Source: MPNP01 sp963668325
GTDB lineage: Bacteria; Pseudomonadota; Alphaproteobacteria; Rhodobacterales; Rhodobacteraceae
Assembly (NCBI GenBank): GCA_963668325.1
Contig: OY764222.1
Coordinates: 372,001-436,000, forward strand
Direction: 5' to 3'
Length of the DNA: 64,000 bases
This document shows positions 18,150 to 27,895 of this stretch, one piece after another. Made by a program: the position numbers and the translations under genes. The notes beneath the pieces are model-generated. The model did not search any database. It saw only the letters and a program-made list of their open reading frames with translations, and was not told the DNA's origin. How positions within the stretch are numbered: the first letter of the stretch is position 1; each line of letters begins with the position of its first letter.

Positions 18150-19463
18150 CTATTGAATCCTGCCGGATCGTCTCAGCACCCTGTCAGACTGCTCGGCAGC
18201 CTCAAGCATGAGTTCACGAATATTGCCACCAGCTGCTGCTTTGGCAATAGCTGCCGAAAGGATATCTCCTACCTCTGGCCATTCAGGGATTTGGGGCATA
18301 ATGTCAGATTCCTTGAGCGAATCCCAGGCGGCAGCCTGGATACCGTCATTGGCGGCATTGACTTCTGGATCGGTCAAACTCGAAATATGAGTGACAACAT
18401 TATTGACAATCTTTGTTCCCTTGACCTCTCTTTCGGTGGCATTGGCTTTATCCATGGCTGGGTTGGACAACCACTTCAGGAACTCCCATGCAGCCCCCTG
18501 ATTTTCAGAATAGCTTGAGATCGAAAAGGGCATGGAAATGGCATAGGTTTTGGTTGTCCCCTGATAGGAAGGCATACCAACAAATCCAACCTGATCTTTG
18601 GTAAGGGTCGAAGCATCCGGATTATAAAATCCGGAATAAGCCCACCACCATACTGGGATCATGGCCGAATTGCCCTGCATGAATGATTGACGGGCATCCT
18701 GCTCAACAAAGGATAAGGAATTGGGGTTGGTAACCTGATGGGTGGTATGCAAGGCAATGTAATCCTCGGTTGCCTTCAAGGCTTCTTCGGAAGTCCAGGC
18801 AGCAGTCCAGTCATCATTGAATATTTCACCACCGGCGGCCCAGATGAAGTTCAACCAGATAAACAGGTTCTGGCGGTTTCCATCATTGTTGTAATAAAGA
18901 GCCATGGGAGCAATATCTGGGTTGGTTTCCTTGAGTTGTTGACCAACCTCAATGACTTCGGCCCATGTTGTCGGAGGATTGGAAATCAAATCCTTGCGGT
19001 AGAACAACAATTGTGGATGAGCACGGAGTGGGAAGCCAAGGGTTTCTCCTTCAAATTGGGCGGAACGGGCAAAGGCTGATGGATATCGATCCATCGATAT
19101 GCCATCTCTGGCCATCAACTCATCAATACGAACAAGCCAATGGGCATTGGCCGGGCCCCAGCTATCAAGATAGTTCACAACGTCATAGGTCCCTATCGCA
19201 GCCAAACCTTCCGCAACCAGCTTTTCCTGTAGATTGGTAAAGGGGATAAAGGTCCACTCAGTTTCAATACCAGTAAGTTCCGTAAATTCATCATCACGCA
19301 ACATCAAGCCATCAAACTGGGGTGTAACCACCGAAAGAATGTTGATTGTTGTTCCGTCAAATGGTTTATCAGGAAGAAGGTTAAATTCTATTGTTTCCGC
19401 CTTAGCGGATGCTATTCCTATGACCAAGGCCAATGAGGATATAATTAAAGTAAGTTTTTTCAT
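18150..19463 (-). CDS. Extracellular solute-binding protein of a CUT1 sugar-type ABC importer
   Basis: The 437-residue periplasmic protein has a clean Sec signal (about residues 1-22, ending ASAKA). The body is typical of family 1 solute-binding proteins: TINILSVVTPQFDG at the first strand, GTYDVVNYLDSWGPANAHWLVRIDEL, and a late WEFLKWLSNPAMDKA segment. It captures the substrate and hands it to the two permeases downstream. It is the first gene of the operon; a GGAGAA ribosome site precedes the ATG. The substrate is not readable. Confidence 0.93.
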   Translation of the reverse strand: MKKLTLIISSLALVIGIASAKAETIEFNLLPDKPFDGTTINILSVVTPQFDGLMLRDDEFTELTGIETEWTFIPFTNLQEKLVAEGLAAIGTYDVVNYLDSWGPANAHWLVRIDELMARDGISMDRYPSAFARSAQFEGETLGFPLRAHPQLLFYRKDLISNPPTTWAEVIEVGQQLKETNPDIAPMALYYNNDGNRQNLFIWLNFIWAAGGEIFNDDWTAAWTSEEALKATEDYIALHTTHQVTNPNSLSFVEQDARQSFMQGNSAMIPVWWWAYSGFYNPDASTLTKDQVGFVGMPSYQGTTKTYAISMPFSISSYSENQGAAWEFLKWLSNPAMDKANATEREVKGTKIVNNVVTHISSLTDPEVNAANDGIQAAAWDSLKESDIMPQIPEWPEVGDILSAAIAKAAAGGNIRELMLEAAEQSDRVLRRSGRIQ

Positions 19464-19671
19464 CGTTAATTCTCCAACAACATTAGCAAGAAATGATTTT
19501 TGGGATTGTTCAATCAGTATTGAGACAACATAAAAATATAAATCAGAAAGGGAAGTTTATTAAAGGTAATCAAGAAATGGAAATAAATATTGATCCGACC
19601 AGAAATCCGTGGCTTGGGACAATGGCTCGCCAGCAATAATCACAATGGTGGTGTTGTGGATGAGGCGGAGG

Positions 19672-20976
19672 TTATCTCTCAATTGAGGTTTCGGGAAGGT
19701 AGGTGGCAAGTTCTGGGAATAAAATGAGAACAAAAACCATTAAAACCATGATACCGAACATGGGAAGTGCCGTTTTGGCGATATAGTTCATTTCATGCCC
19801 GGTTATCCCTTGCATCACAAATAGATTGAACCCAATGGGCGGTGTTATTTGTGCCATTTCAACCACCACCACGATAAAAATACCGAACCATATGACATCA
19901 ATCCCAGCCTGACGAATCATGGGTTCAACAATGGCCATGGTTAGAACAACCGAAGAAATTCCATCAAGAAAGCATCCCAAAATAATATAAAAAATCATAA
20001 GCGCGATCAGAAGTGAGAACGGTGAGAGCCCCAACTCGTCAATCCAATTTGCCAAGGCCCTTGGCAGGCCCGTAAAGCCCATTGATAAGGACAGGGCAGC
20101 AGCCCCACCCAGAATCATGGCAATCATGGCAGAAGTCCTGGTTGCCCCAAGTAGGCTTTCAATAAAGGTCTTCCGATCAAGGGAACCTTGGCCGGCCGCT
20201 AAAACCAGGGACCCTACCACCCCAAAAGCAGCAGCTTCGGTAGCCGTAGCAAACCCTAGATACATTGAACCGATGACCACGATTATCAGCAACACAACAG
20301 GCATAAGAAACTTGGATTCCCTGACTTTTTCCATAAAACTCAATTTGGCGCTAATGACCGGAACCTCATTTTTCCGGAATACTGACCATAAGGCCACATA
20401 TCCCATAAACATCAAGGCCAGAACCATACCAGGTATTACCCCGGCAAGAAACAACTTGGTAATGGATTCGTTGATCGTAACACCATAAACAATCAAGGTA
20501 AGAGAAGGTGGAATCATCAAACCGAGGGTGGCCGCACCAGTAAGAGTTCCAATAATCATGTATTCTGGATATTCCCTCTTGCGAAGTTCTGGAATGGCCA
20601 TTTTTCCAACAGTTGTAAGAGTGGCGGCAGATGAACCTGAAACGGCAGCAAAAACCGTACATCCCACGATATTGGTATGCACTAGTCCACCAGGCAACCG
20701 GGCCATCCATGGGGACAGCCCTCGGAACATGTCTTCGGATAATCTTGTCCGGAAAAGTATTTCACCCATCCAGATAAATAACGGCAGGGCAGTAAGGGAC
20801 CAGCTGCTTGAAGATGTCCAGATCGTAGTAATCATGGCATCTCCGGCCGGGCGTGAGGTAAAAAGTTCTAAACCGACAAAGGCAACACCAAACAGTGCCA
20901 AACCTACCCAAACACCTGTGCCCAATAAAAGAAAAAGGACAAATAGAAAGATTAAAGTCAGGTATAGTTGTTCCAT
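19672..20976 (-). CDS. TRAP transporter large permease (DctM)
   Basis: This 434-residue protein has about twelve hydrophobic segments and the DctM hallmarks: an early LFIWMGEILF helix, AVSGSSAATLTTVGKMAIPEL, and LGLMIPPSLTLIVYGV. It is the Na+-coupled transport subunit of a tripartite TRAP importer. It lies five bases after the small-permease gene, with the substrate-binding gene first. Organic acids and sialic-acid-like compounds are usual TRAP substrates; the neighbouring amine oxidase, ThDP enzyme and racemase suggest an amino- or keto-acid. Confidence 0.95.
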   Translation of the reverse strand: MEQLYLTLIFLFVLFLLLGTGVWVGLALFGVAFVGLELFTSRPAGDAMITTIWTSSSSWSLTALPLFIWMGEILFRTRLSEDMFRGLSPWMARLPGGLVHTNIVGCTVFAAVSGSSAATLTTVGKMAIPELRKREYPEYMIIGTLTGAATLGLMIPPSLTLIVYGVTINESITKLFLAGVIPGMVLALMFMGYVALWSVFRKNEVPVISAKLSFMEKVRESKFLMPVVLLIIVVIGSMYLGFATATEAAAFGVVGSLVLAAGQGSLDRKTFIESLLGATRTSAMIAMILGGAAALSLSMGFTGLPRALANWIDELGLSPFSLLIALMIFYIILGCFLDGISSVVLTMAIVEPMIRQAGIDVIWFGIFIVVVVEMAQITPPIGFNLFVMQGITGHEMNYIAKTALPMFGIMVLMVFVLILFPELATYLPETSIER

Positions 20977-20981
20977 TATCT

Positions 20982-21515
20982 CTACTCTTCTTCTTTATCC
21001 AAAGCTTGGGCACCGGCGGAATGGGTTCCAAATAAAACAACCCTAACCAGATTATCACAAAGGGCAATGGCAAAGATGACCGAGCCAATAGCCATACTTA
21101 GTTGGGGAATCCAGATTGGGGTTGCGTCCTGGCCTTGTGAGATATCATTCAATTTATAGGACCAATAGGTAATCTTGATTGCGTAGCGTGCCCAGTAAGC
21201 AGCTAATAAGGTAGCCATGGCAAAACACCAGATTTCACCAATTCTACGATACTTACCCAACGCCCCCAAGATCAAGGTGACCCGAATATGATTACCGTTG
21301 TTCAAAGCATAGGCAAAGGCAAAAAAGGAAGCCCCCGCCATGAAATAACCGGCGTAATCCGGTCCACCTGTAAACATCTCTCCGGTCCACCGGGCCAACA
21401 TCTGGAGCAGGATAAGGATTAGGATGACTACCAAGAACAGGGCTGCCAAATAACCAGCCCCCAAATAGATACCATCAAGGGTTTTGCGAATTTTCGGACC
21501 GATTATATCAAACAA
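20982..21515 (-). CDS. TRAP transporter small permease (DctQ)
   Basis: The 177-residue membrane protein has four hydrophobic segments and the DctQ-type features RWTGEMFTGGPDYAGYFMAGASFFAFAYAL and NGNHIRVTLI. It stabilises the large permease, whose gene starts five bases downstream. A spacer with a strong hairpin separates it from the binding-protein gene. Confidence 0.92.
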   Translation of the reverse strand: MFDIIGPKIRKTLDGIYLGAGYLAALFLVVILILILLQMLARWTGEMFTGGPDYAGYFMAGASFFAFAYALNNGNHIRVTLILGALGKYRRIGEIWCFAMATLLAAYWARYAIKITYWSYKLNDISQGQDATPIWIPQLSMAIGSVIFAIALCDNLVRVVLFGTHSAGAQALDKEEE

Positions 21516-21546
21516 CCTTTATTTTCCATTTCCCCGATTTAGTAAT

Positions 21547-21570
21547 GGGTTGGCAAGGTACTGCCAACCC
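21547..21570 (-). terminator. Intercistronic hairpin after the TRAP binding-protein gene
   Basis: Perfect 9-base arms GGGTTGGCA and TGCCAACCC with a 6-base loop lie between dctP- and dctQ-type genes. The placement mirrors the hairpin in the sugar ABC operon at 18114 and suggests the same role of damping transcription into the membrane-protein genes. Confidence 0.55.
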
Positions 21571-21592
21571 GGAATTCTAAGAACAGGTGGGA

Positions 21593-22567
21593 CTATCGTG
21601 CCAGGAAATTGTCAACAATTCTTTGGCCGGCTTCACCTGCATTTTCCAGCCATTCAGCTGTCATGATTTCACCAAAGGCACGGAGTTCATCCGTCAAGGC
21701 CTCATTGGCCCGATCAACCATCATGCCATTCTTGGCCAACTCACCCAAGGTAAATTGAGTGTAGTGGACCGATCGCCAGTACCCAGCATATTCAGCCAAG
21801 GATGCGCACCCATTCATAATGTTTTTGGTTGCATCATCAATGCTCTCCCAGGAATCCTTGTTGACTATGACAGTATTCCGTGGCAACCAGGCATCCACTT
21901 CATAAAAGTGGGTCAGGCTTTCCCAAACCTTGCGGTCATAACCCGTTGATCCTGAGGAAATCATGGATTCTGCCACACCTGTGGCAAAAGCCTGGGAAAT
22001 TTCTGCTGCTTCAATCTGGACAGGAATCATACCGGCCAATTCAGCAATTCTGGCGGTGGCCGTATTGTAGGAACGGAATTTTATCCCTTCCATATCGGCG
22101 ACAGAATTAACCTCCTTCTTGAAATACAGTCCTTGGGGAGGCCAAGGTACAGAATACAACAGGTGAAGGTTTTGAGAATCAAGTAGGGCAGACAATTCCG
22201 GCTTGGCGAATTCCCATAGTGCTACAGCGTCCTCAAAGGATGTCGCCAAAAACGGTATGGAATCAAAACCAAACAGGGCGTTTTCGTTTTGGTGAGCAGA
22301 CAACAGCCTCTCGCCGATTTGAGTCTGACCGGTCTGAACGGCCCTTTTGATATCACTCCCACTGAAGAGCGATCCTCCTGGATGAGTAACAATCTCGAGT
22401 TCACCACCTGTTCCCTCGGTTACACAGGTAGCAAATTCAGCCCCTGTCTGGCTGTGGAAATTGGTTGCCGAGTAGCCCATCGGCATATCCCACTTCTCTG
22501 CCATGACAGAATTAACCGAAAAAAACAGACCTAGAACCGCAAGGGTGCTTACAATAATTTTTTTCAT
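21593..22567 (-). CDS. TRAP transporter substrate-binding protein (DctP)
   Basis: This 324-residue periplasmic protein has a Sec signal (ending SVMAEK) and the DctP fold markers. These include GGSLFSGSDIKRAVQTGQTQIGE near residue 65-85, and the conserved Arg region EGIKFRSYNTATARIAELAGM, where the Arg normally binds a substrate carboxylate. It is the first gene of the TRAP unit; a GGAGGAAA ribosome site precedes the ATG. A carboxylated substrate is likely from the conserved Arg (family knowledge). Confidence 0.93.
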   Translation of the reverse strand: MKKIIVSTLAVLGLFFSVNSVMAEKWDMPMGYSATNFHSQTGAEFATCVTEGTGGELEIVTHPGGSLFSGSDIKRAVQTGQTQIGERLLSAHQNENALFGFDSIPFLATSFEDAVALWEFAKPELSALLDSQNLHLLYSVPWPPQGLYFKKEVNSVADMEGIKFRSYNTATARIAELAGMIPVQIEAAEISQAFATGVAESMISSGSTGYDRKVWESLTHFYEVDAWLPRNTVIVNKDSWESIDDATKNIMNGCASLAEYAGYWRSVHYTQFTLGELAKNGMMVDRANEALTDELRAFGEIMTAEWLENAGEAGQRIVDNFLAR

Positions 22568-22625
22568 TAGTTTCCTCCTAAAAAATCTATATCTTCAAAA
22601 ATCATATTCAATTTGAAATTACGAG

Positions 22626-23879
22626 TTATGTGTATCGTCTAGGATAATAGGGGGTAATGTCAACAATAAACTGATTGTTGACTATGATTTCCGCCAGAAT
22701 CCTGCCAGTTTTAGGTCCGCTGGTCAATCCGATATGGTGATGACCGAACCCGGTAAAAATTCCTGATTTGCCCAATTCACCAATAAATGGAAGACTATCA
22801 CAAGGGGCTGGTCTGTGCCCAAGCCACTCTTCGGTGCCCTCCCATTCCAGATGTGGATAAGTAGTTTGGATATTGGCCTTGATTACTTCCAGTGGTTTTT
22901 TTGAAGGTGGTGCGGTTAATCCCCCGAATTCCAATACTCCAGCACATCGCAAGCCAATGGCCATTGGCGTCATGACAAATTTTGCGGAAGCCACCATTAC
23001 CGGACAAGGGGGTACAATGGAGGGAGAGCGAAAGAGTATATGGTAACCACGCTCCGATTCCATGGGGACCTTAACGCCCAGCTTCGCCATGAGTTCTTTC
23101 GACCAAATTCCCGCGGTGATAACCAGGGCAGTAGAATCAAAACTACCCTGGTCAGTTTCAACCGAGCTTATTTTGCCATCCTCCATTCTGAAATCTTTAA
23201 CCTGGGCTTTGACAAACTTCCCACCCTGCTCCTTGAAGGTTGTCGCCAGGTCCTTGACGTATTGTCCTGGATTCAAAATGAAACCATGCGATTCCATGAC
23301 TGCCAGAAAGTTGATATTGCTTCCAGTTTCTGGAAGGATTTCCTTAATATCTTCACCCTCAACGATTTCCGGAACAAACCCTGCTTCGGTTCGCAGAGAC
23401 CAGACATAACTATCATTTTCGAAGGATTTTCTCGACTGGTAAGCAAAAATGTATTTCGAATCCTGCAACCATTGCTCGGCTTTGGTACCTTGGGCGAGTT
23501 CCTTATGTTGAGCAACTGAATCAGTAACAATCTGGGTTAGGCCCCTGGATATCTTTCTGGTGTCCTTGTCATTTGCATTGAGTAGATAACGTATCAGGAA
23601 GGGGGTAAGATAGGGTAATTTTTGCCAGATGACATAAAGGGGAAATTCCGGGTTCAGAAGATACCAGGGTATTTTTGGAATCATTTTAGGTGTTGTAACG
23701 GGTGTAATTGAACAGGAAGCCAAAACACCTGCATTACCAAAGGAGGTGCCCTCGCCGGGCTCACCGCGATCAATCAGGGTAACATTATTCTGGCCATACC
23801 TCTGGAGCCACAAAGCAGTAGAAACCCCTGCAATCCCAGCCCCGACAACAATTATTTTTTTCTTTTCTCCAGTTGTCAT
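22626..23879 (-). CDS. DadA-like FAD-dependent amino acid dehydrogenase
   Basis: The 417-residue protein has an N-terminal FAD Rossmann motif VVGAGIAGVSTALWLQ, ERGYHILF, and a C-terminal FTGFGHHHIGLTSGPKTGR block. All are typical of D-amino acid dehydrogenases (DadA) and related amine oxidases, which deaminate D-amino acids to 2-oxo acids. It lies between the TRAP operon and the ThDP enzyme on the same strand. A pathway of uptake, deamination and decarboxylation is a reasonable inference, but the substrate is not known. Confidence 0.85.
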   Translation of the reverse strand: MTTGEKKKIIVVGAGIAGVSTALWLQRYGQNNVTLIDRGEPGEGTSFGNAGVLASCSITPVTTPKMIPKIPWYLLNPEFPLYVIWQKLPYLTPFLIRYLLNANDKDTRKISRGLTQIVTDSVAQHKELAQGTKAEQWLQDSKYIFAYQSRKSFENDSYVWSLRTEAGFVPEIVEGEDIKEILPETGSNINFLAVMESHGFILNPGQYVKDLATTFKEQGGKFVKAQVKDFRMEDGKISSVETDQGSFDSTALVITAGIWSKELMAKLGVKVPMESERGYHILFRSPSIVPPCPVMVASAKFVMTPMAIGLRCAGVLEFGGLTAPPSKKPLEVIKANIQTTYPHLEWEGTEEWLGHRPAPCDSLPFIGELGKSGIFTGFGHHHIGLTSGPKTGRILAEIIVNNQFIVDITPYYPRRYT

Positions 23880-23891
23880 AAAATCAAAAGG

Positions 23892-25586
23892 TTATCCCAT
23901 CCATCTTAATACAGGTGCATTGGCCTGCTCCAAAGGCTTGCAGACAACATCCACAAGTGTTGGTTCTTCAGTTTTGATCGCCAATTCCAGTGTTGGTAAT
24001 AAATCGTCAAGCTTCTCAACACGCCAGGATTTCAACCCATAGTTGGAAGCTATCTTGGCATGATCTGTCCGGGAAAAATCCACATTGTGGTACCGTTGTT
24101 CATATTCATCATGCTGACTTGCCTTGATCCAGCCAAAACTCTTGTTTGATATTACAATGATGGTAATTGGAATTCCAACCCGGGTCAAGGTTTCCAGTTC
24201 TCCACAGGTAAAGCCAAAGGAGCCATCCCCCATAAATGCAATAACTTCCTTGTTTTTGGTACCAAACCAAGCTCCCATAGCTGCCCCCAGAGAATATCCC
24301 AGAGCACCATGGGCTCGATTGGTGATAAAGTGCCTTCCAGCTTTTGGGAAACGATAGAAAGCCGAAATATAGGGGCAGGGAGTACCGGGGTCACAGACAA
24401 TTATGGCATCATCAGCCAAGGTATCCTGGAGAGCGAGAACAATTGCCTCGGGGTTAATCTGATCTTTGGCGGAGCGAGCTTTTTCATGGAATTTCTGGAA
24501 CTTTTTTTCCGTGGCTTGTTTGACTTTGGAGACACCATTAAAGCCTGAACCAGTAAAACCTCCTTCATCCAGAAGTTTATTCAATTCCTGTAGAACCAAA
24601 TAGAGATCAGCGACAATACCAAGTTCAGTCTTGTAATTGGCTCCAATTACTTCCGGGTCGCTGTCAATGTGAATAATTCTGGTGTCATTTGTTGGTGCTT
24701 GCCAACGAGAAGTCGTCGTTGAACCAGCGCGACACCCCAGAAATAATACAAGGTCGGCATTTTCCAAGATCTTCCAGGTTTCTTCTGTACCTCCGTTTGA
24801 TCCAACGACCCCGGCACAGTTGGGATGAATATCTGACAGACTTCCCTGGCCTGAAATCGAAGTCAAAACAGGTATATCAAAAAATTCTACAAATTTCTTG
24901 AGTTCTTCCGTGGCATTGGCAATTACTACTCCACCGCCACAGACAATTACGGGGTTTTCGGCCGAAATCACAAGTTGTAGAACTTCCTCGGTCATGCCTG
25001 GTTCAGGAGCAGCACGCCAGGCCGGAAACTTGAAGTGTGATTTATCGGCCCAGATATCCTCAGGTGAGACTGATTCGTATTGAATATCGTAAGGAATACC
25101 CAAATGAGCAGAACCTGGTCGTCCAGTCGTCATCGTCCGAAAGGCTTTTCGAACCATGCGTGGGATATGATCACCGCGTCTGACCACAGTGTTCCACTTG
25201 GTCAAGGGGCGCATCAGTGCTTCCTGATCGACTTCGGTCAAGGGGAACTTTCCATAGGAAGCCAGGGAAATGTCGGTTGTTATGGATAGAATGGCTGAGG
25301 AGGATTCATTGGCTTCTATCAGACCAGGAAGGATATAAGTGGCTCCCCCGCCGGAAGGTCCTTCACAAACCCCAACCTTGCCGGTAGTTCTGGCATATCC
25401 ATCAGCCATGTATGCGGCTGTTCGCTCATCCCGGACAAGTATGTGCTTGATTGGATGATCTAGGGTTAGGATCGAGTCGTAAAAGGGTAGAGTTGTATCA
25501 CCACATAACCCGAAAATGTATTCGACCTGATAAGCTTCCAGCATTCGAAGAAGTGCATCAGCCCCAGTGAGGGAATTTTTCATCAT
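23892..25586 (-). CDS. Thiamine diphosphate-dependent enzyme (acetolactate synthase/decarboxylase-like)
   Basis: This 564-residue enzyme has the three-domain ThDP layout. The cofactor-activating Glu lies in VRDERTAAYMADGYAR, there is a central Rossmann-like domain (NPVIVCGGGVVIANAT), and the C-terminal ThDP/Mg site is MGDGSFGFTCGELETL...VISNKSFGW. It resembles acetolactate synthase, but there is no regulatory-subunit gene and the context is catabolic. A 2-oxo-acid decarboxylase, carboligase or sulfoacetaldehyde-type role is equally possible. It starts 13 bases upstream of the DadA-like gene. Confidence 0.85.
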   Translation of the reverse strand: MMKNSLTGADALLRMLEAYQVEYIFGLCGDTTLPFYDSILTLDHPIKHILVRDERTAAYMADGYARTTGKVGVCEGPSGGGATYILPGLIEANESSSAILSITTDISLASYGKFPLTEVDQEALMRPLTKWNTVVRRGDHIPRMVRKAFRTMTTGRPGSAHLGIPYDIQYESVSPEDIWADKSHFKFPAWRAAPEPGMTEEVLQLVISAENPVIVCGGGVVIANATEELKKFVEFFDIPVLTSISGQGSLSDIHPNCAGVVGSNGGTEETWKILENADLVLFLGCRAGSTTTSRWQAPTNDTRIIHIDSDPEVIGANYKTELGIVADLYLVLQELNKLLDEGGFTGSGFNGVSKVKQATEKKFQKFHEKARSAKDQINPEAIVLALQDTLADDAIIVCDPGTPCPYISAFYRFPKAGRHFITNRAHGALGYSLGAAMGAWFGTKNKEVIAFMGDGSFGFTCGELETLTRVGIPITIIVISNKSFGWIKASQHDEYEQRYHNVDFSRTDHAKIASNYGLKSWRVEKLDDLLPTLELAIKTEEPTLVDVVCKPLEQANAPVLRWMG

Positions 25587-25804
25587 TGATCCTGAAATAT
25601 ATGAAGTATCTCAATTGATACGAACAAGAGTAGGAATTTCCTTAAATCAATTTTTAACTAAATCAACAAATAAATTAGGGTCTACCTGATTTCTTATTGT
25701 AATGTCTTTAGAAACCAATGTGCTTGTAATTTGATTTTGCGATATATTTTCATAAATGAAGGGTTAATTAATTTGTAAGTTACTTGATAACAAAAGGAAA
25801 CGAG

Positions 25805-26545
25805 ATGGACATTGAACGAGGCGGGAAGACGATTTTTGGTGCTACCGTTGGGGTTATGATGCTAGATACCCAATTCCCTCGAATTTATGGGGATATTGCC
25901 AATGCAAACACGTGGCCATTTCCTGTTCAGTATCGAATAGTAAAAGGGGCTTCCCCAAATATAGTGGTGCGAAAAAAGGCCGAGGGTTTGTTGGAGGGGT
26001 TCATCCAGGCTGGTAAAGATCTTGTTGCTCATGGAGCGGATGGCTTAACCACCAATTGTGGGTTCCTGGCTCTCATTCAGGACAAGGTAAAAGATGCCAT
26101 TGATGTTCCAGTCGCCACATCTTCGCTAATGCAGGTACCCATGGTCAACAGTATGTTGGGTAGTGGAAAGAGGGCTGGCATTATTACAATTTCCAAGGAA
26201 CATCTGACTGATGAGCATTTAAAGATCGCCAAAGTACCCTTGGATACACCGATTATCGGGACGGAAGGTGGCAGGGAATTCACCCATAAAATTCTTGACG
26301 ACTTGCCGGAAATTGATTTTGCTCTTTGTCAGGAGGATCTGAAGGATGCTGCCAGGGATATGGTAAACAACCACAAGGATGTAGGTGCAATCGTGCTTGA
26401 ATGTACAAATATGGCTCCCTATGCCGCCGATATTCGTAAAATTACTCGTCTTCCGGTTTATTCGATTTATACCCATGTTTGCTGGTTGCAGTCAGGACTT
26501 GTACCACGACACTTCCCTTTTCAACTTGATGATCCAAGACTATAA
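25805..26545 (+). CDS. Aspartate/glutamate racemase-family protein
   Basis: The product of about 246 residues has the two catalytic cysteines of the family in TTNCGFLAL and LECTNMAPYA, on either side of the pseudo-symmetric fold. Relatives include Asp/Glu and hydantoin racemases and maleate isomerase. I place the start at ATG 25805 (MDIERGG), which has AAAGGAAAC just upstream, rather than at the TTG seven codons earlier. It is divergent from the ThDP/DadA/TRAP unit. An L-to-D racemase would feed a D-amino-acid dehydrogenase (inference). Confidence 0.85.
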   Translation: MDIERGGKTIFGATVGVMMLDTQFPRIYGDIANANTWPFPVQYRIVKGASPNIVVRKKAEGLLEGFIQAGKDLVAHGADGLTTNCGFLALIQDKVKDAIDVPVATSSLMQVPMVNSMLGSGKRAGIITISKEHLTDEHLKIAKVPLDTPIIGTEGGREFTHKILDDLPEIDFALCQEDLKDAARDMVNNHKDVGAIVLECTNMAPYAADIRKITRLPVYSIYTHVCWLQSGLVPRHFPFQLDDPRL

Positions 26546-26599
26546 AAATCTGATTCATCGTTTTTCACAACAAAAATAAATTCCTTGAAGGAGAATTGA

Positions 26600-27709
26600 A
26601 TGGCCGCCTATAAATTATTGATTCTAGCCGGAGACGGTATAGGACCTGAGGTAATGGAAGAGGTAAAGGAAGTAATTTCCTGGTTTGAAAGCAAAAGAAA
26701 TCTGAATTTTTCGATTACTGAGGATTTGGTTGGTGGTATAGCCTATGATAATTATGGGACCCCGTTGCATGACAGTACACTTAAATTGGCATTTGATACG
26801 GATGCCATATTATTGGGTGCTGCCGGTGCTCCAAAATACGATAACCTTCCCTTTGAAGTAAAACCGGAAAGAGGCCTGCTCAAGCTTAGAAAAGAGCTGG
26901 ATTTATATGCCAATCTTAGACCTGCCTTGTGTTTTGATGCCTTGGCTGACTTTTCCTCACTCAAAAAGGAAATAGTATCCGGTCTGGACATTATGATTGT
27001 CCGGGAACTTACATCAGGAGTATATTTTGGTGAACCTCGAGGTATCATGGATGATAATGAAGGAGGAAGAATAGGGGTCAATACCCAAAGATACACAACA
27101 TCAGAGATCAGACGGGTGGCACGTTCGGCATTTGAACTTGCCAGAAAAAGAAACAACCGGGTTTGTTCAATGGAAAAAGCCAATGTTATGGAATCGGGTG
27201 TCCTTTGGAGGGAAGAGGTCCAATGGGTTGGAGACAATGAATACCCGGATGTTGAATTAAGCCATATGTATGCTGACGCTGGTGCCATGCAGTTGGTTAG
27301 AAATCCCAAGCAATTTGATGTTATTGTTACCGATAACCTTTTCGGTGATGTTCTTTCAGATGCAGCTGCCATGTTGACCGGTTCCTTGGGTATGCTTCCT
27401 TCGGCATCCTTGGGAGATAAATCCCCTAGGGGACTTCCCAGGTCTCTTTATGAACCCGTACATGGATCTGCACCGGATATTACCGGTCAGGCGAAAGCAA
27501 ATCCCTGTGCTTGTATACTTTCCTTTGCAATGGCCCTGAAATATTCCTTTGGCTTGTTAGCAGAAGCGGAGCTTCTGGAAAGAGCAGTGGAACAAGCACT
27601 GGCCAATGGTGTCAGAACACCAGACCTTTTGCAGATTGAAGGGAAAAAACCAGCCACAACATCTGAAATGGGTAAAGAAATAGTCGATTGTCTGGATGAT
27701 TTGTCATAA
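26600..27709 (+). CDS. leuB: 3-isopropylmalate dehydrogenase
   Basis: LeuB oxidatively decarboxylates 3-isopropylmalate. The 369-residue chain has the N-terminal AGDGIGPEVMEE, the substrate Arg block ERGLLKLRKEL and LRPALCF, IVRELTSGVYFGEP, the metal-ligand region VTDNLFGDVLSDAAAMLTGSLGMLPSAS, and EPVHGSAPDITG. It is preceded by AGGAGAA. The leucine genes are thus split, with leuCD at 4.0-6.1 kb and leuB here. Confidence 0.97.
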   Translation: MAAYKLLILAGDGIGPEVMEEVKEVISWFESKRNLNFSITEDLVGGIAYDNYGTPLHDSTLKLAFDTDAILLGAAGAPKYDNLPFEVKPERGLLKLRKELDLYANLRPALCFDALADFSSLKKEIVSGLDIMIVRELTSGVYFGEPRGIMDDNEGGRIGVNTQRYTTSEIRRVARSAFELARKRNNRVCSMEKANVMESGVLWREEVQWVGDNEYPDVELSHMYADAGAMQLVRNPKQFDVIVTDNLFGDVLSDAAAMLTGSLGMLPSASLGDKSPRGLPRSLYEPVHGSAPDITGQAKANPCACILSFAMALKYSFGLLAEAELLERAVEQALANGVRTPDLLQIEGKKPATTSEMGKEIVDCLDDLS

Positions 27710-27741
27710 CAACGTAGAAACATATATTTCCGGTGTGAATT

Positions 27742-27818
27742 CGGAGTGTAGCTCAGCCTGGTAGAGCACTGTCTTCGGGAGGCAGGGGCCGGAGGTTCAA
27801 ATCCTCTCACTCCGACCA
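27742..27818 (+). tRNA. tRNA-Pro (CGG)
   Basis: A 77-base cloverleaf includes an encoded ACCA end. The acceptor stem is CGGAGTG with CACTCCG. The anticodon stem CTGTC/GGCAG closes the loop TTCGGGA, giving anticodon CGG. The T-arm reads GGAGGTTCAAATCCTC. It lies between leuB and ridA. Confidence 0.96.
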
Positions 27819-27895
27819 ATAAATCTGAATCACCCTGGGAGAATATATTCAACAAGGCCAAAATTTTGTTAACCTAATCCGATAAAGGAAATACA

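Noticed and set aside
26752..27372. A 206-codon frame antisense to leuB
   Set aside because: It is a mirror of leuB codon usage (Ser/Leu-rich) and has no domain; leuB is certain on the other strand.
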